Shown here in pieces: positions 1 through 5,958 of a DNA stretch of 7,257 bases. Every line of letters begins with the position of its first letter. Within the stretch, counting starts at the first letter, position 1. The DNA is from Chloroflexota bacterium (GTDB taxonomy: Bacteria > Chloroflexota > UBA6077), in the NCBI GenBank assembly GCA_021788565.1, contig JAJYKO010000264.1:1-7257 (forward strand). Direction: 5' to 3'. The notes beneath the pieces are model-generated. The model was not told the DNA's origin and ran no database searches. It saw nothing but the letters and a program-made list of their open reading frames with translations. Made by a program: the position numbers and the translations under genes.

Positions 1-622
1 TGCCGGGTTGGATGGCGCTCTCGGGGAACAGCGGCCCGCGGGAGTTGGTGATCGTGGTTACGATAAGGGCGCCGTCCAGAGCCTCCTCGGCCGACTCCTT
101 CGGCACCACCTCCACGCCGGCCTGGACTTCCATCTCCTCGGCGAACTTCCTTCGCCGCTCCGGGTCCCGGCTGAACACCCGCACCTGCCTCAGCTTCTTC
201 ACAGCCGCCACGGCCAGCAGTTGTCCTCGCGCCTGCTTGCCCGCGCCGAACAGGGCGAGAACGTCCGCGTCGGGCAGCGCCATGTACTTGGTGGCCACAC
301 CCGAGGCCGCGCCAGTGCGCATCACGCCCATGTAGTCGGCCTCCACCATGCAGAGCAGCCGGCCGTCCTCGGCGCTGAACAGCACCACCAGGAAGCGTTC
401 ACCACTCCTGGGAGTGGTGTAGAACTTGAGGCCCACCACATCCTGCACCAGGTCCGCTGCCGGAAGGACGTGGAGCGTGGCCTTAGGAAGCTTCACCCGG
501 CTCCGCGGCACGTTGCGAGCCTTGCCCTCGCCATGCGCTCGTAACGCCTCCTCTACCCACTCCACCGCATCCTGCATGTTCATCAACGCCCTGACGTCCG
601 CCTCGCGCAGCACGAGAGCCAT
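1..622 (-). CDS. Ornithine cyclodeaminase / mu-crystallin family NAD(P)-dependent enzyme (3' end outside window)
   Basis: The first 207 codons of a protein whose family is usually about 310-340 residues; the C-terminal third lies beyond the left edge. The family includes ornithine cyclodeaminase, archaeal-type alanine dehydrogenase and ketimine reductases, soluble enzymes that bind NAD(P) in a Rossmann fold. Visible landmarks are PRSR at 39-42, GLKFYT at 64-69 with Lys66, MRTGAASG at 101-108 with Arg102, and the nucleotide loop FGAGKQARGQL at 125-135, followed by a beta strand ending VRVFSRD. The Lys and Arg positions match the substrate-carboxylate contacts known in the family. The ATG at 620-622 is preceded by GGAGGT (627-632) with a 4-base gap. 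It lies 116 bases downstream of livF in the same direction, with a palindrome between them. Linkage to the amino acid importer suggests amino acid catabolism, but the exact substrate (ornithine, alanine, an imine) cannot be assigned, and the region with the family's catalytic Asp is not in view. Confidence 0.88.
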   Translation of the reverse strand, partial: MALVLREADVRALMNMQDAVEWVEEALRAHGEGKARNVPRSRVKLPKATLHVLPAADLVQDVVGLKFYTTPRSGERFLVVLFSAEDGRLLCMVEADYMGVMRTGAASGVATKYMALPDADVLALFGAGKQARGQLLAVAAVKKLRQVRVFSRDPERRRKFAEEMEVQAGVEVVPKESAEEALDGALIVTTITNSRGPLFPESAIQPG

Positions 623-658
623 ATGCACCTCCGCTTGGAACCAAGTCATCATCCTGTT

Positions 659-725
659 GTAGCCGCAGCCTTTAGCTGCGCGTGCCCCCACCTTCGCGGA
701 CGCGCAGGCTGAAGCCTGCGGCTAC
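659..725. repeat. Nested GC-rich palindrome (REP/MITE-like) between livF and the cyclodeaminase gene
   Basis: Two 24-25 base arms, 659-682 and 701-725, are inverted copies of each other, beginning with a perfect 10-bp GTAGCCGCAG / CTGCGGCTAC match. They differ at two positions and one indel, around an 18-base loop. Each arm is also palindromic on its own: CGCAGGCT-GA-AGCCTGCG at 703-720, and CGCAGC-CTTTA-GCTGCG in the left arm. The element can therefore fold as one long stem or as two small hairpins. No T-run follows on either strand, so it is not a standard intrinsic terminator. It may still protect or delimit the 3' end of the liv transcript. From memory, similar GTAGCCGCAGGCTTCAGCC-type palindromes are dispersed in many environmental bacterial genomes. 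Copy number cannot be judged here. Confidence 0.8.
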
Positions 726-738
726 GGACTCGGTACGT

Positions 739-1443
739 CTACATTCCCAGGTACGCCTTCTTCAGGTGGGGGTTGCCGAGCAACTGGTCTCCCTTGCCCT
801 CCAGAACGATCCGTCCGCTCTCCAGCACGTATCCCCTGTGTGCCAGCTTAAGTGAATGTTGCACGTTCTGCTCCACCAGAAGCACCGCCATTCCCCGGGC
901 GTTGGCTTCCTGAACGGTGTCCAGGATCTGCCTGACCATCAGCGGCGCCAGACCCAGGGACGGTTCATCCAGCATGAGCAGCTTTGGCAGCGACATCAAC
1001 CCCCGCCCAATGGCCAGCATCTGTTGCTCCCCTCCGGAGAGCGACCCCGCCAGCTGCTCCTTGCGCTCTCTCAACAGCGGAAGCATCCCGAACACCATCT
1101 CCAGGGTCCGATCCTTCACACTGCGAGCCTGCCGGCTGTAAGCCCCGAGCTCCAGGTTCTCCAGCACGGTCATATAGGGGAAGAGCCGGCGCCCCTCGGG
1201 CACCTGCACCAGCCCCAGTGCCACTATGTCGTAGGGCGCCATGTGGTCTATTCGCTTTCCCTGAAACTCGATAGCGCCCCGCCTCGGCCGGACAACTCCA
1301 GAAATGGTGTTGATCGTTGTCGACTTACCGGCCGCGTTGGCGCCCACCAGCGCCACGATCTCCCCCTCCTCCACCGAGATGGACATACCGTGAAGCACCT
1401 GCAGATCGCCGTAGGCCACGTCGATATCGTTAACCTTAAGCAA
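739..1443 (-). CDS. livF: HAAT-family ABC transporter ATP-binding protein LivF
   Basis: A 234-residue cytoplasmic ATPase, normal length for LivF, that pairs with LivG to power amino acid (or related solute) import. Visible motifs are Walker A GANAAGKST (34-42), Q-loop Gln80 in LVQVPEGRRLFP, a canonical ABC signature LSGGEQQ (135-141), and Walker B LLMLDEPSLGLAP with catalytic Glu160. The switch region reads LLVEQN (188-193), with Gln where most ABC ATPases have His; this is the usual state in LivF. The C-terminus HLKKAYLGM is typical of the family. The start is TTG at 1441-1443, preceded by GAGAGGAG with a suitable gap. It overlaps the livG stop by 8 bases, which implies translational coupling. 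It is the last transporter gene of the operon. Confidence 0.96.
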   Translation of the reverse strand: MLKVNDIDVAYGDLQVLHGMSISVEEGEIVALVGANAAGKSTTINTISGVVRPRRGAIEFQGKRIDHMAPYDIVALGLVQVPEGRRLFPYMTVLENLELGAYSRQARSVKDRTLEMVFGMLPLLRERKEQLAGSLSGGEQQMLAIGRGLMSLPKLLMLDEPSLGLAPLMVRQILDTVQEANARGMAVLLVEQNVQHSLKLAHRGYVLESGRIVLEGKGDQLLGNPHLKKAYLGM

Positions 1444-2158
1444 GGAGGTACTCCTCTCCGAGGTACGCCTCGATCACTCGCTTGTCCCTGGCCACCTCTT
1501 GCGGAGTTCCCTGTGCTATCTTCTCCCCGTGGTGCAGCACGAGGATCTGCTCGGACACGTTCATGATCGCCGCCATGATGTGCTCGATGACGATGAGCGT
1601 CACCCCGCTGTGGCGGATACGTCTTATAATCTCCACCATCTCGGTGAGCTCGGTGGGGTTTAGTCCCGCCATCACCTCGTCCAGCAGAAGCATCCGAGGA
1701 CGGGTCGCCAGCGCCCTCGCGACCTCCAGCCGCTTGCGATCCGATATCGTGAGGCTGCGGGCTACCTTGTTCTCCTGGCCACCCAGCCCCACGAACTCCA
1801 TCGCATCCATGGCCTGCTCTCTCGCCTGCTCAGAGCTAGATGCGCGGAGAAAGCTGCCCACCATCACGTTCTGAAGCACCGAGAGGTTGCCAAAGGGTTT
1901 GACGACCTGAAAGGTCCTCGCCAGACCTCGATGGCAGACATCGTAGGCTTTCAGATGGCTTACGGGCTCGCCGGCGAACAGCACCTCGCCCTTGTCAGGA
2001 GCGTAGAACCCGGCGATCACGTTGAAAAGGGTGGTTTTACCGGCACCGTTGGGTCCTATCAGCCCTAATATGGTCCCCTCGTCAACCTCGAAGCTGACCC
2101 CTTTCAAGGCAGCCAGACCCCCAAAGGTCTTGGTGACGCCTTCCACCTTCAGGATCAT
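1436..2158 (-). CDS. livG: HAAT-family ABC transporter ATP-binding protein LivG, variant signature motif
   Basis: A 240-residue cytoplasmic ATPase. Walker A is GPNGAGKTT (35-43), the Q-loop is at Gln84 (ARTFQVVKPF), Walker B with the catalytic Glu is MLLLDE (156-161, Glu161), and the switch His193 is in VIEHIM. LNPTE after Walker B and a C-terminal VIEAYLGEEY are LivG hallmarks. The ABC signature is unusual: residues 136-145 read LTISDRKRLE rather than the LSYGQQRRLE typical of LivG, so the LSGGQ core is not conserved. To my knowledge a subgroup of HAAT ATPases carries LT---RKRLE, so this looks like a lineage variant rather than damage. The ATG at 2156-2158 overlaps the livM stop as ATGA and has a strong upstream AAAGGAGG. 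Confidence 0.95.
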   Translation of the reverse strand: MILKVEGVTKTFGGLAALKGVSFEVDEGTILGLIGPNGAGKTTLFNVIAGFYAPDKGEVLFAGEPVSHLKAYDVCHRGLARTFQVVKPFGNLSVLQNVMVGSFLRASSSEQAREQAMDAMEFVGLGGQENKVARSLTISDRKRLEVARALATRPRMLLLDEVMAGLNPTELTEMVEIIRRIRHSGVTLIVIEHIMAAIMNVSEQILVLHHGEKIAQGTPQEVARDKRVIEAYLGEEYLLA

Positions 2159-3213
2159 GGTGCCTCCTTTGCCGTGGCCGCGACCGCGCCGAACTTCCGC
2201 TTCTGACTACGCTTCAGCAGCTCGGAGATCGAGGGCACCACTCCGCTCGGTAGTAGGATGACCATCAGAATCAGCACCGTGCCGTAAACCACTAGATCAA
2301 GCCCTTGCAACCCCCCGCCGAGATTCGCCCGAAGGAATTCTCCCAGAGGCGTCACGATGAAGGCGCCGGCCACTGGCCCCCACACCGTCCCCATTCCCCC
2401 AATGATGGCCATCATGGCCAGCAGCACCGAGAAGTCCAGGGCGAAGATACCGTAGGGCTCGATGTAGGCGATGTACTGGGCATAGAAGGTTCCGGCCATC
2501 GACGTGAAGAAGGCGCTGACCAATAGGGCAATCAGCTTGTAGCGGGTCGTGTTCACCCCAAGCGCCTGCGCGGCATCCTCGTCCTCGCGCACGGCCGCCA
2601 GGTAGTAGCCGACACGGGAGTGCTCGATCCATATGCTTACCAGGATCACGATCACCATGAGGGCCAGGGCCACGAGGGCGTAGCTGGAGATCTCTCGGAA
2701 AATGAAGTTCTGGGGAGAAGGACGGAAGGGGACGCTGAGGCCGATTGATCCCTTGGTGATATTCTGCGCACTCACCGCCAGGATTCGGATCACCACCGCG
2801 AACGCGATGGTGACCAGGGTGAAGAACGGCCCCCGCAGCCGGAAGCTGGGATAACCGATGATCGCCGCGACAATCACCGATATCACCCCACCGGCCAGCA
2901 TCCCGATCCAGGGCGAGATGCCGAAATCGATGAAGAGCAGGGTGGAAGTGTAGGCGCCGATGCCGTAGAAGGCGGCGTGGCCCAGCGAAAGCTGGCCCCC
3001 GAAGCCCCCGATGATGTTCCAGGCGGAGCTGGCAGCCGCGTAGAACATTATCATGATCAGCACGTGCAGGTAGAACTTGTCCTTGACCATAAGCGCGAAG
3101 ACCGCGAGGACTACTATCAGCACCGCCAAGACGTACAGGGATGGGTCGAGGGAGCGCCACGTGCGGACGGTTTTGGAGCCGCCTTTGCCAATGGATTGCC
3201 TCGTTGCGCTCAT
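2155..3213 (-). CDS. livM: HAAT-family ABC transporter permease LivM
   Basis: A 352-residue integral membrane protein (BPD_transp_2 family) that forms half of the import channel with LivH. After a basic, Ser/Thr-rich cytoplasmic N-terminus of about 25 residues come multiple hydrophobic segments, beginning around 26-43. The hallmark GQLSLGHAAFYGIGAY lies at 73-88, the coupling-helix motif GYYLAAVREDEDAAQALGVN at 202-221 (contacts the ATPases), and IIGGMGTVWGPVAGA in the C-terminal third. The C-terminal tail is basic and Ala-rich. The ATG at 3211-3213 overlaps the livH stop as ATGA, and AGGAGGT stands about 9 bases upstream. Length and motif order are normal for LivM. Substrate is not determined by this subunit. 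Confidence 0.95.
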   Translation of the reverse strand: MSATRQSIGKGGSKTVRTWRSLDPSLYVLAVLIVVLAVFALMVKDKFYLHVLIMIMFYAAASSAWNIIGGFGGQLSLGHAAFYGIGAYTSTLLFIDFGISPWIGMLAGGVISVIVAAIIGYPSFRLRGPFFTLVTIAFAVVIRILAVSAQNITKGSIGLSVPFRPSPQNFIFREISSYALVALALMVIVILVSIWIEHSRVGYYLAAVREDEDAAQALGVNTTRYKLIALLVSAFFTSMAGTFYAQYIAYIEPYGIFALDFSVLLAMMAIIGGMGTVWGPVAGAFIVTPLGEFLRANLGGGLQGLDLVVYGTVLILMVILLPSGVVPSISELLKRSQKRKFGAVAATAKEAP

Positions 3214-4094
3214 TTCAGACCAACCTCCTCGGCTCCCACCACGCCGAAGAGTCCGGTGGGCCGAATCAGCAAGACCAGAATAAAGACGACGAAGTAGATA
3301 GCCTCCTTCAGCGCGGGCACATAGAAGCCGCTGAATGCCTCCACCAGCCCGATGATCAACCCTCCCAGAAATGCCCCCGTGACATTCCCCATTCCACCCA
3401 GCACCACCACAACGAAGGCTATCAGCACGAAGTAGGTGCCTACCGTGGGGAACGTTGGGTAGATCGGCATGAGAACCGCTCCGGCGACCCCCACGAGGGC
3501 TGTCCCTATGCCGAAGGTGATGAGGTTGACGCGGCTGATGTTGATGCCCATCAACAGCGCCGCGGTCTTATCTTGCGCCACGCACCGTATTGCCTTCCCC
3601 AGATAGGTCTTCTTGAGGAAGTAGAAGAGGCCGACGGTGATGACCAGCGCGACAAGAAAGGCCGTGAGCCTGGAAACGCCGACTTGCAGCGGCCCAACGG
3701 AGAGCACGGCCCTCGAGTACGCAGTGTTCACCGAACGGTAGTCCCCCTTCCAGACGATCAGGGCCGCGTTCTGCAGCACGATGGAAAGACCCACCGTGGC
3801 GAAGATCTGCATGGCAGACGAGCCTCTGAGAACGGGGCGCACAATGACCACCTGGGTAAGGAGTCCCACCACGAAGAGCAAGGCGGTGACGATGAAGATC
3901 GAGACGTAGGGATCCAGGCCGTACAGTTGGAACAGCCAGAAGGTAGCGTACATGGCGATCATCAGGAACTCGCCGTGAGCAAAGTTCACCACCCGCATGA
4001 CGCCGAAGATGAGCGTGAGCCCTATGCTGATCAGGGCGTACACGCCGCCCAACAGGAGGCCCGATACAGCCACCTGAGCAAGTACTGCAGCCAT
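3210..4094 (-). CDS. livH: HAAT-family ABC transporter permease LivH
   Basis: A 294-residue integral membrane permease, partner of LivM. Family landmarks are GLLLGGVYALISIGLTLIFG near the N-terminus, NFAHGEF at 37-43, the coupling motif around AIRCVAQDKTAALLMGIN, VLGGMGNVTGAFLGG, and the terminal LLIRPTGLFG. An upstream in-frame TTG at 4104-4106 would add four residues (METT). I prefer the ATG at 4092-4094 because GGAG (4101-4104 on this strand) sits 6 bases ahead of it, and the TTG itself overlaps that ribosome-binding site. The gene begins right after the large palindrome that separates it from livJ, and it overlaps livM by four bases. Confidence 0.95.
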   Translation of the reverse strand: MAAVLAQVAVSGLLLGGVYALISIGLTLIFGVMRVVNFAHGEFLMIAMYATFWLFQLYGLDPYVSIFIVTALLFVVGLLTQVVIVRPVLRGSSAMQIFATVGLSIVLQNAALIVWKGDYRSVNTAYSRAVLSVGPLQVGVSRLTAFLVALVITVGLFYFLKKTYLGKAIRCVAQDKTAALLMGINISRVNLITFGIGTALVGVAGAVLMPIYPTFPTVGTYFVLIAFVVVVLGGMGNVTGAFLGGLIIGLVEAFSGFYVPALKEAIYFVVFILVLLIRPTGLFGVVGAEEVGLK

Positions 4095-4100
4095 TGTAGT

Positions 4101-4104
4101 CTCC
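4101..4104 (-). promoter_or_regulatory. livH ribosome-binding site
   Basis: GGAG on the minus strand, 6 bases before the ATG at 4092-4094. It overlaps the alternative TTG codon (4104-4106), which favours the ATG as the true start. Confidence 0.65.
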
Positions 4105-4124
4105 AAGCTGATAGCTGTCGCTAT

Positions 4125-4232
4125 TAGCTACTAGCAATTAGCTGTTGGCGGCGCTGACTGGCGAGCAGTGGAGGAAGGTCTTTCTCTCTGCCCGCCAGTC
4201 AGGGGAAGCCAATAGTCAATAGCTAGTAGCTA
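4125..4232. repeat. Large AT-rich imperfect palindrome between livJ and livH
   Basis: This palindrome fills most of the 156-base gap between livJ and livH and is centred near 4178. Outer arms are TAGCTACTAGC (4125-4135) and its exact complement at 4222-4232, continuing inward with partial matches to a shared TTGGC. Inner arms are CTGACTGGCGAGCAG (4154-4168) and CTGCCCGCCAGTCAG (4188-4202), complementary except for one position. The innermost GAGGAAG / CTTTCTC (4171-4177, 4180-4186) pair with one wobble. Short TAGCT/AGCTA words recur on both flanks, for example at 4108-4130. On mRNA this would make a very long hairpin just after the livJ stop, which could stabilise livJ message and lower livHMGF expression. 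There is no terminal U-run. It looks like a mobile palindromic (MITE-like) insertion; no transposase is in the window. Confidence 0.85.
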
Positions 4233-4250
4233 ATTACCAATTGCTAATCA

Positions 4251-5723
4251 CTATTTCGCCCAGGACGGCTTCCAGGGCAGTGTGACGTCTGAGACGGCTG
4301 CATCCTTCGGGTAGATGGTGTACTGCGCGCCGTCCTTCCACTCCATCAGAACCGGCAACGCCCGCACGTTCTGGCCGGCCTGCTTTTCGGAGGGACCGTT
4401 GAACTTGCAGCCCCACCCGCTGGCTGTTTGTCCCTCGGGTATGTCGAGAGTCAGAGCTGCCTTACGTACCGCGTCGGGATCGGAGGAGCCCGCCTTGTCG
4501 ATCGTATCCCAGAGGAACTGCGTGCCGACGAAGTTAGCCAGGGAGTGGCCGGAGCGTGGCGGTTCCTTGAAGGTGTCCTGGTACAGCTTGACGAACTCCT
4601 TGAGGCCCTTGGCGTAGCTAGCGCTGATGTTGTACTGGGTGAAGTCCGCGTTCAGGATACCGTTGGCATCGTTGCCAAGACCCTTGGCGAAGTCCGTTAG
4701 CGAGTAGCCACCACCGCTGCCGATCACAGCCTTGGGGGCGAAGTTCACGTCCCGAGCCTGCTTCCAGAACAGCAGTGCGTCCTGAATGTACGAGGTCGCC
4801 CAGAGGACGTCAGGCTGCAACGACTTCAGCTTCAGGATCAGCGACGAGAGGTCGGTGGCGGTGGCGCTGTAGGGCTCGTTTACCACGATATTGAGGCCGG
4901 CAGCTTTCCCCCCTTTCTCCTCCGCGTTGCCGACAGTCGTGCCGTAGAGGCCGTCCTCGTGGACTATGGCAACCTTCAGCTTGTCGGGCGCGATCCCCAG
5001 CTTTGAGGCGACCACGTTCTTGGTGTAGTCGATGGTCACGGTGCCGAAGCCGGATGCCTCCGCGCAGGTGCGGAAGAGATACTTGAAGCCGCGCTCCACG
5101 ATGGGATCGGAGATGCCGCCCTCCTCCCACCAGATCACCTTGTTGCGCTCGGCCACCTCGGATCCCGCCTGTGCGAGGGTGCTAGAGTAGGAGCCGACGA
5201 TGATCTGCATCTTGTCCGTGGAGATCAGCCGGTTGGCCTGGGACACCGCGGCGTTCGGATCGGGGGCGTCGGTCTTGTCCCAGACAATCTCCTTGCCAAG
5301 CAGGCCGCCATTCTGATTCTGAACTATGCGCGCTAGCTCTGCGCCGCGCCAGCTCTCCTCGCCGAGGAGGGCAAGGCTGCCCGACAGGGGATAGACCGTA
5401 CCGATCTTAAGCTGGCCCGATGGCTTGCCAGCGGGTTTAGGCCACCAGGGGCCGTACGGTGCGGTAGCCGACGCAGCCACGGCGGTAGGGGCCGCTGCCG
5501 CTGGGGCAGTGGTGGGAGCTGCCGCCGCTGGAGCAGTGGTGGGAGCCGGGGCTCCGCCCGCGGCCGCGGGCGCTTTGGTTGGCGCTGGGGGCGCACTGGC
5601 TGGTGCGCAGGCAGCTGCGGCTGCCGCAAGGGCCGCGGCGGCGGCACCTTGGAGGAGCCGGCGGCGGCTGATGGTCCGCTTCAGCGGGTCTGGTTGAGAA
5701 ACGCGAGGTTCCAAGTCGTCCAC
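4251..5723 (-). CDS. livJ: HAAT-family ABC transporter substrate-binding lipoprotein (LivJ/LivK type)
   Basis: A 490-residue extracytoplasmic solute receptor of the type I periplasmic-binding fold (Peripla_BP_6). The GTG start at 5721-5723 is chosen because AAGGAGGG lies 4 bases upstream; the longer reading from an ATG at 5811 adds 30 residues with no ribosome site. The N-terminus carries a Tat-like SRRRLLQ (19-25), an Ala-rich hydrophobic run (27-38) and Cys39 in a weak lipobox (AAAC), so Tat export and lipid anchoring are likely. Residues 40 to about 100 form an Ala/Pro/Thr linker with tandem repeats. The binding domain follows: IGTVYPLSG (107-115), IIVGSYSST, WWEEGGISDP, VAIVHEDGLYG, and a C-terminal half ending near LPWKPSWAK. 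The symbol follows operon convention; the ligand may be a branched-chain or other amino acid, an amide, or another small carboxylate. First gene of the operon. Confidence 0.93.
   Translation of the reverse strand: MDDLEPRVSQPDPLKRTISRRRLLQGAAAAALAAAAAACAPASAPPAPTKAPAAAGGAPAPTTAPAAAAPTTAPAAAAPTAVAASATAPYGPWWPKPAGKPSGQLKIGTVYPLSGSLALLGEESWRGAELARIVQNQNGGLLGKEIVWDKTDAPDPNAAVSQANRLISTDKMQIIVGSYSSTLAQAGSEVAERNKVIWWEEGGISDPIVERGFKYLFRTCAEASGFGTVTIDYTKNVVASKLGIAPDKLKVAIVHEDGLYGTTVGNAEEKGGKAAGLNIVVNEPYSATATDLSSLILKLKSLQPDVLWATSYIQDALLFWKQARDVNFAPKAVIGSGGGYSLTDFAKGLGNDANGILNADFTQYNISASYAKGLKEFVKLYQDTFKEPPRSGHSLANFVGTQFLWDTIDKAGSSDPDAVRKAALTLDIPEGQTASGWGCKFNGPSEKQAGQNVRALPVLMEWKDGAQYTIYPKDAAVSDVTLPWKPSWAK
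5494..5547 (-). repeat. 27-bp tandem repeat in the livJ linker
   Basis: Two adjacent 27-base units (5494-5520 and 5521-5547) differ at only three positions and encode the 9-residue motif APTTAPAAA in the Ala/Pro/Thr linker after the lipid-anchor Cys. A degenerate third copy is visible at about 5473-5493. It is probably a flexible spacer whose length may vary between strains. Confidence 0.75.
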
Positions 5724-5727
5724 AATA

Positions 5728-5735
5728 CCCTCCTT
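5728..5735 (-). promoter_or_regulatory. livJ ribosome-binding site
   Basis: AAGGAGGG on the minus strand, 4 bases before the GTG at 5721-5723. It fixes the livJ start at that GTG rather than at the upstream in-frame ATG codons at 5784-5786 and 5811-5813, neither of which has a comparable site. Confidence 0.8.
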
Positions 5736-5848
5736 GCAATTTGGCGGAATACATGCCGGGACGTAGTGGATGCCTCCTCGCGACATTGCGAAAGGGCGAC
5801 CAACACTGGTCAAGCGGCGGCGGCGCCGTCGGTAAAAAGGGGAAAGAG

Positions 5849-5877
5849 CGTATACCAGCGCGGGTATACCAGATCAA
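5849..5877 (-). promoter_or_regulatory. liv operon promoter P2, shifted 14 bp from P1
   Basis: A second copy of the same architecture: TTGATC (5872-5877), 17 bases, TATACG (5849-5854), again with TG one base before the -10 hexamer. It is displaced 14 bases downstream of P1 and overlaps it, as if part of the promoter had been duplicated. It is weaker than P1 by match to consensus. Confidence 0.45.
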
Positions 5878-5932
5878 ACGAAAGCAGTCAATACTTTATG
5901 GTTGGAGAGGAGTTTTTAAAGATAGGTATACC
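5850..5932. promoter_or_regulatory. Three GTATACC boxes, candidate regulator sites
   Basis: GTATACC occurs at 5850-5856, 5864-5870 and 5926-5932. The second is part of an 8-bp perfect palindrome (GGTATACC) and the third of a 10-bp one (AGGTATACCT). The first two are direct repeats 14 bases apart and cover the -10 elements of the leftward promoters. The third sits where the -35 region of the rightward promoter would be. A dimeric repressor (GTATAC-centred sites occur among GntR/FadR-type regulators) could bind here. No regulator gene is in the window, and the two left copies may simply be -10 hexamers. Confidence 0.35.
5863..5891 (-). promoter_or_regulatory. liv operon promoter P1 (sigma-70 type, extended -10)
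   Basis: On the minus strand, TTGACT (5886-5891) is followed after exactly 17 bases by TATACC (5863-5868). TG stands one base before the -10 hexamer, as in an extended -10 element. Transcription would begin near 5856, giving a leader of about 130 bases before the livJ GTG. Confidence 0.7.
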
Positions 5933-5951
5933 TGAAGTTGTGGGATATAAT
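5923..5951 (+). promoter_or_regulatory. Promoter for the Mut7-C gene, perfect TATAAT
   Basis: A consensus -10 hexamer TATAAT lies at 5946-5951. The ATG at 5959 starts 7 bases after it, where transcription itself would be expected to begin, suggesting a leaderless mRNA. The -35 region (about 5923-5928, TAGGTA) is a poor match and overlaps a GTATACC palindrome, so activity may depend on a bound factor. Confidence 0.55.
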
Positions 5952-5958
5952 TGCGGAG

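Noticed and set aside
8..544. 178-codon open frame on the plus strand
   Set aside because: It lies opposite the cyclodeaminase-family gene, whose minus-strand frame has recognisable motifs. The plus-strand product has no recognisable domain.
659..725. Intrinsic terminator of the liv operon
   Set aside because: The stem is strong but is not followed by a U-run in the direction of transcription, and the nested arms fit a dispersed repeat better.
856..1566. 236-codon open frame on the plus strand
   Set aside because: It is antisense to livF and the end of livG; composition is dominated by Gln, His and Pro and it has no ribosome-binding site.
3141..4127. 328-codon open frame on the plus strand
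   Set aside because: It is antisense to livH and the start of livM. Its translation is rich in His, Gln, Glu and Asp with no domain pattern, while the minus strand encodes clear permease motifs with matching ribosome sites.
5425..5697. Ala/Gly/Val-rich 90-codon open frame on the plus strand
   Set aside because: It is the complement of the repetitive Ala/Pro/Thr linker of livJ; its length is a product of low-complexity GC-rich sequence.
5724..5860. Leader of about 130 bases before livJ as a possible riboswitch or attenuator
   Set aside because: Only a 5-bp hairpin (GACCA-ACAC-TGGTC at 5798-5811) and a GC-rich patch are visible, with no known aptamer pattern, leader peptide rich in one amino acid, or terminator.
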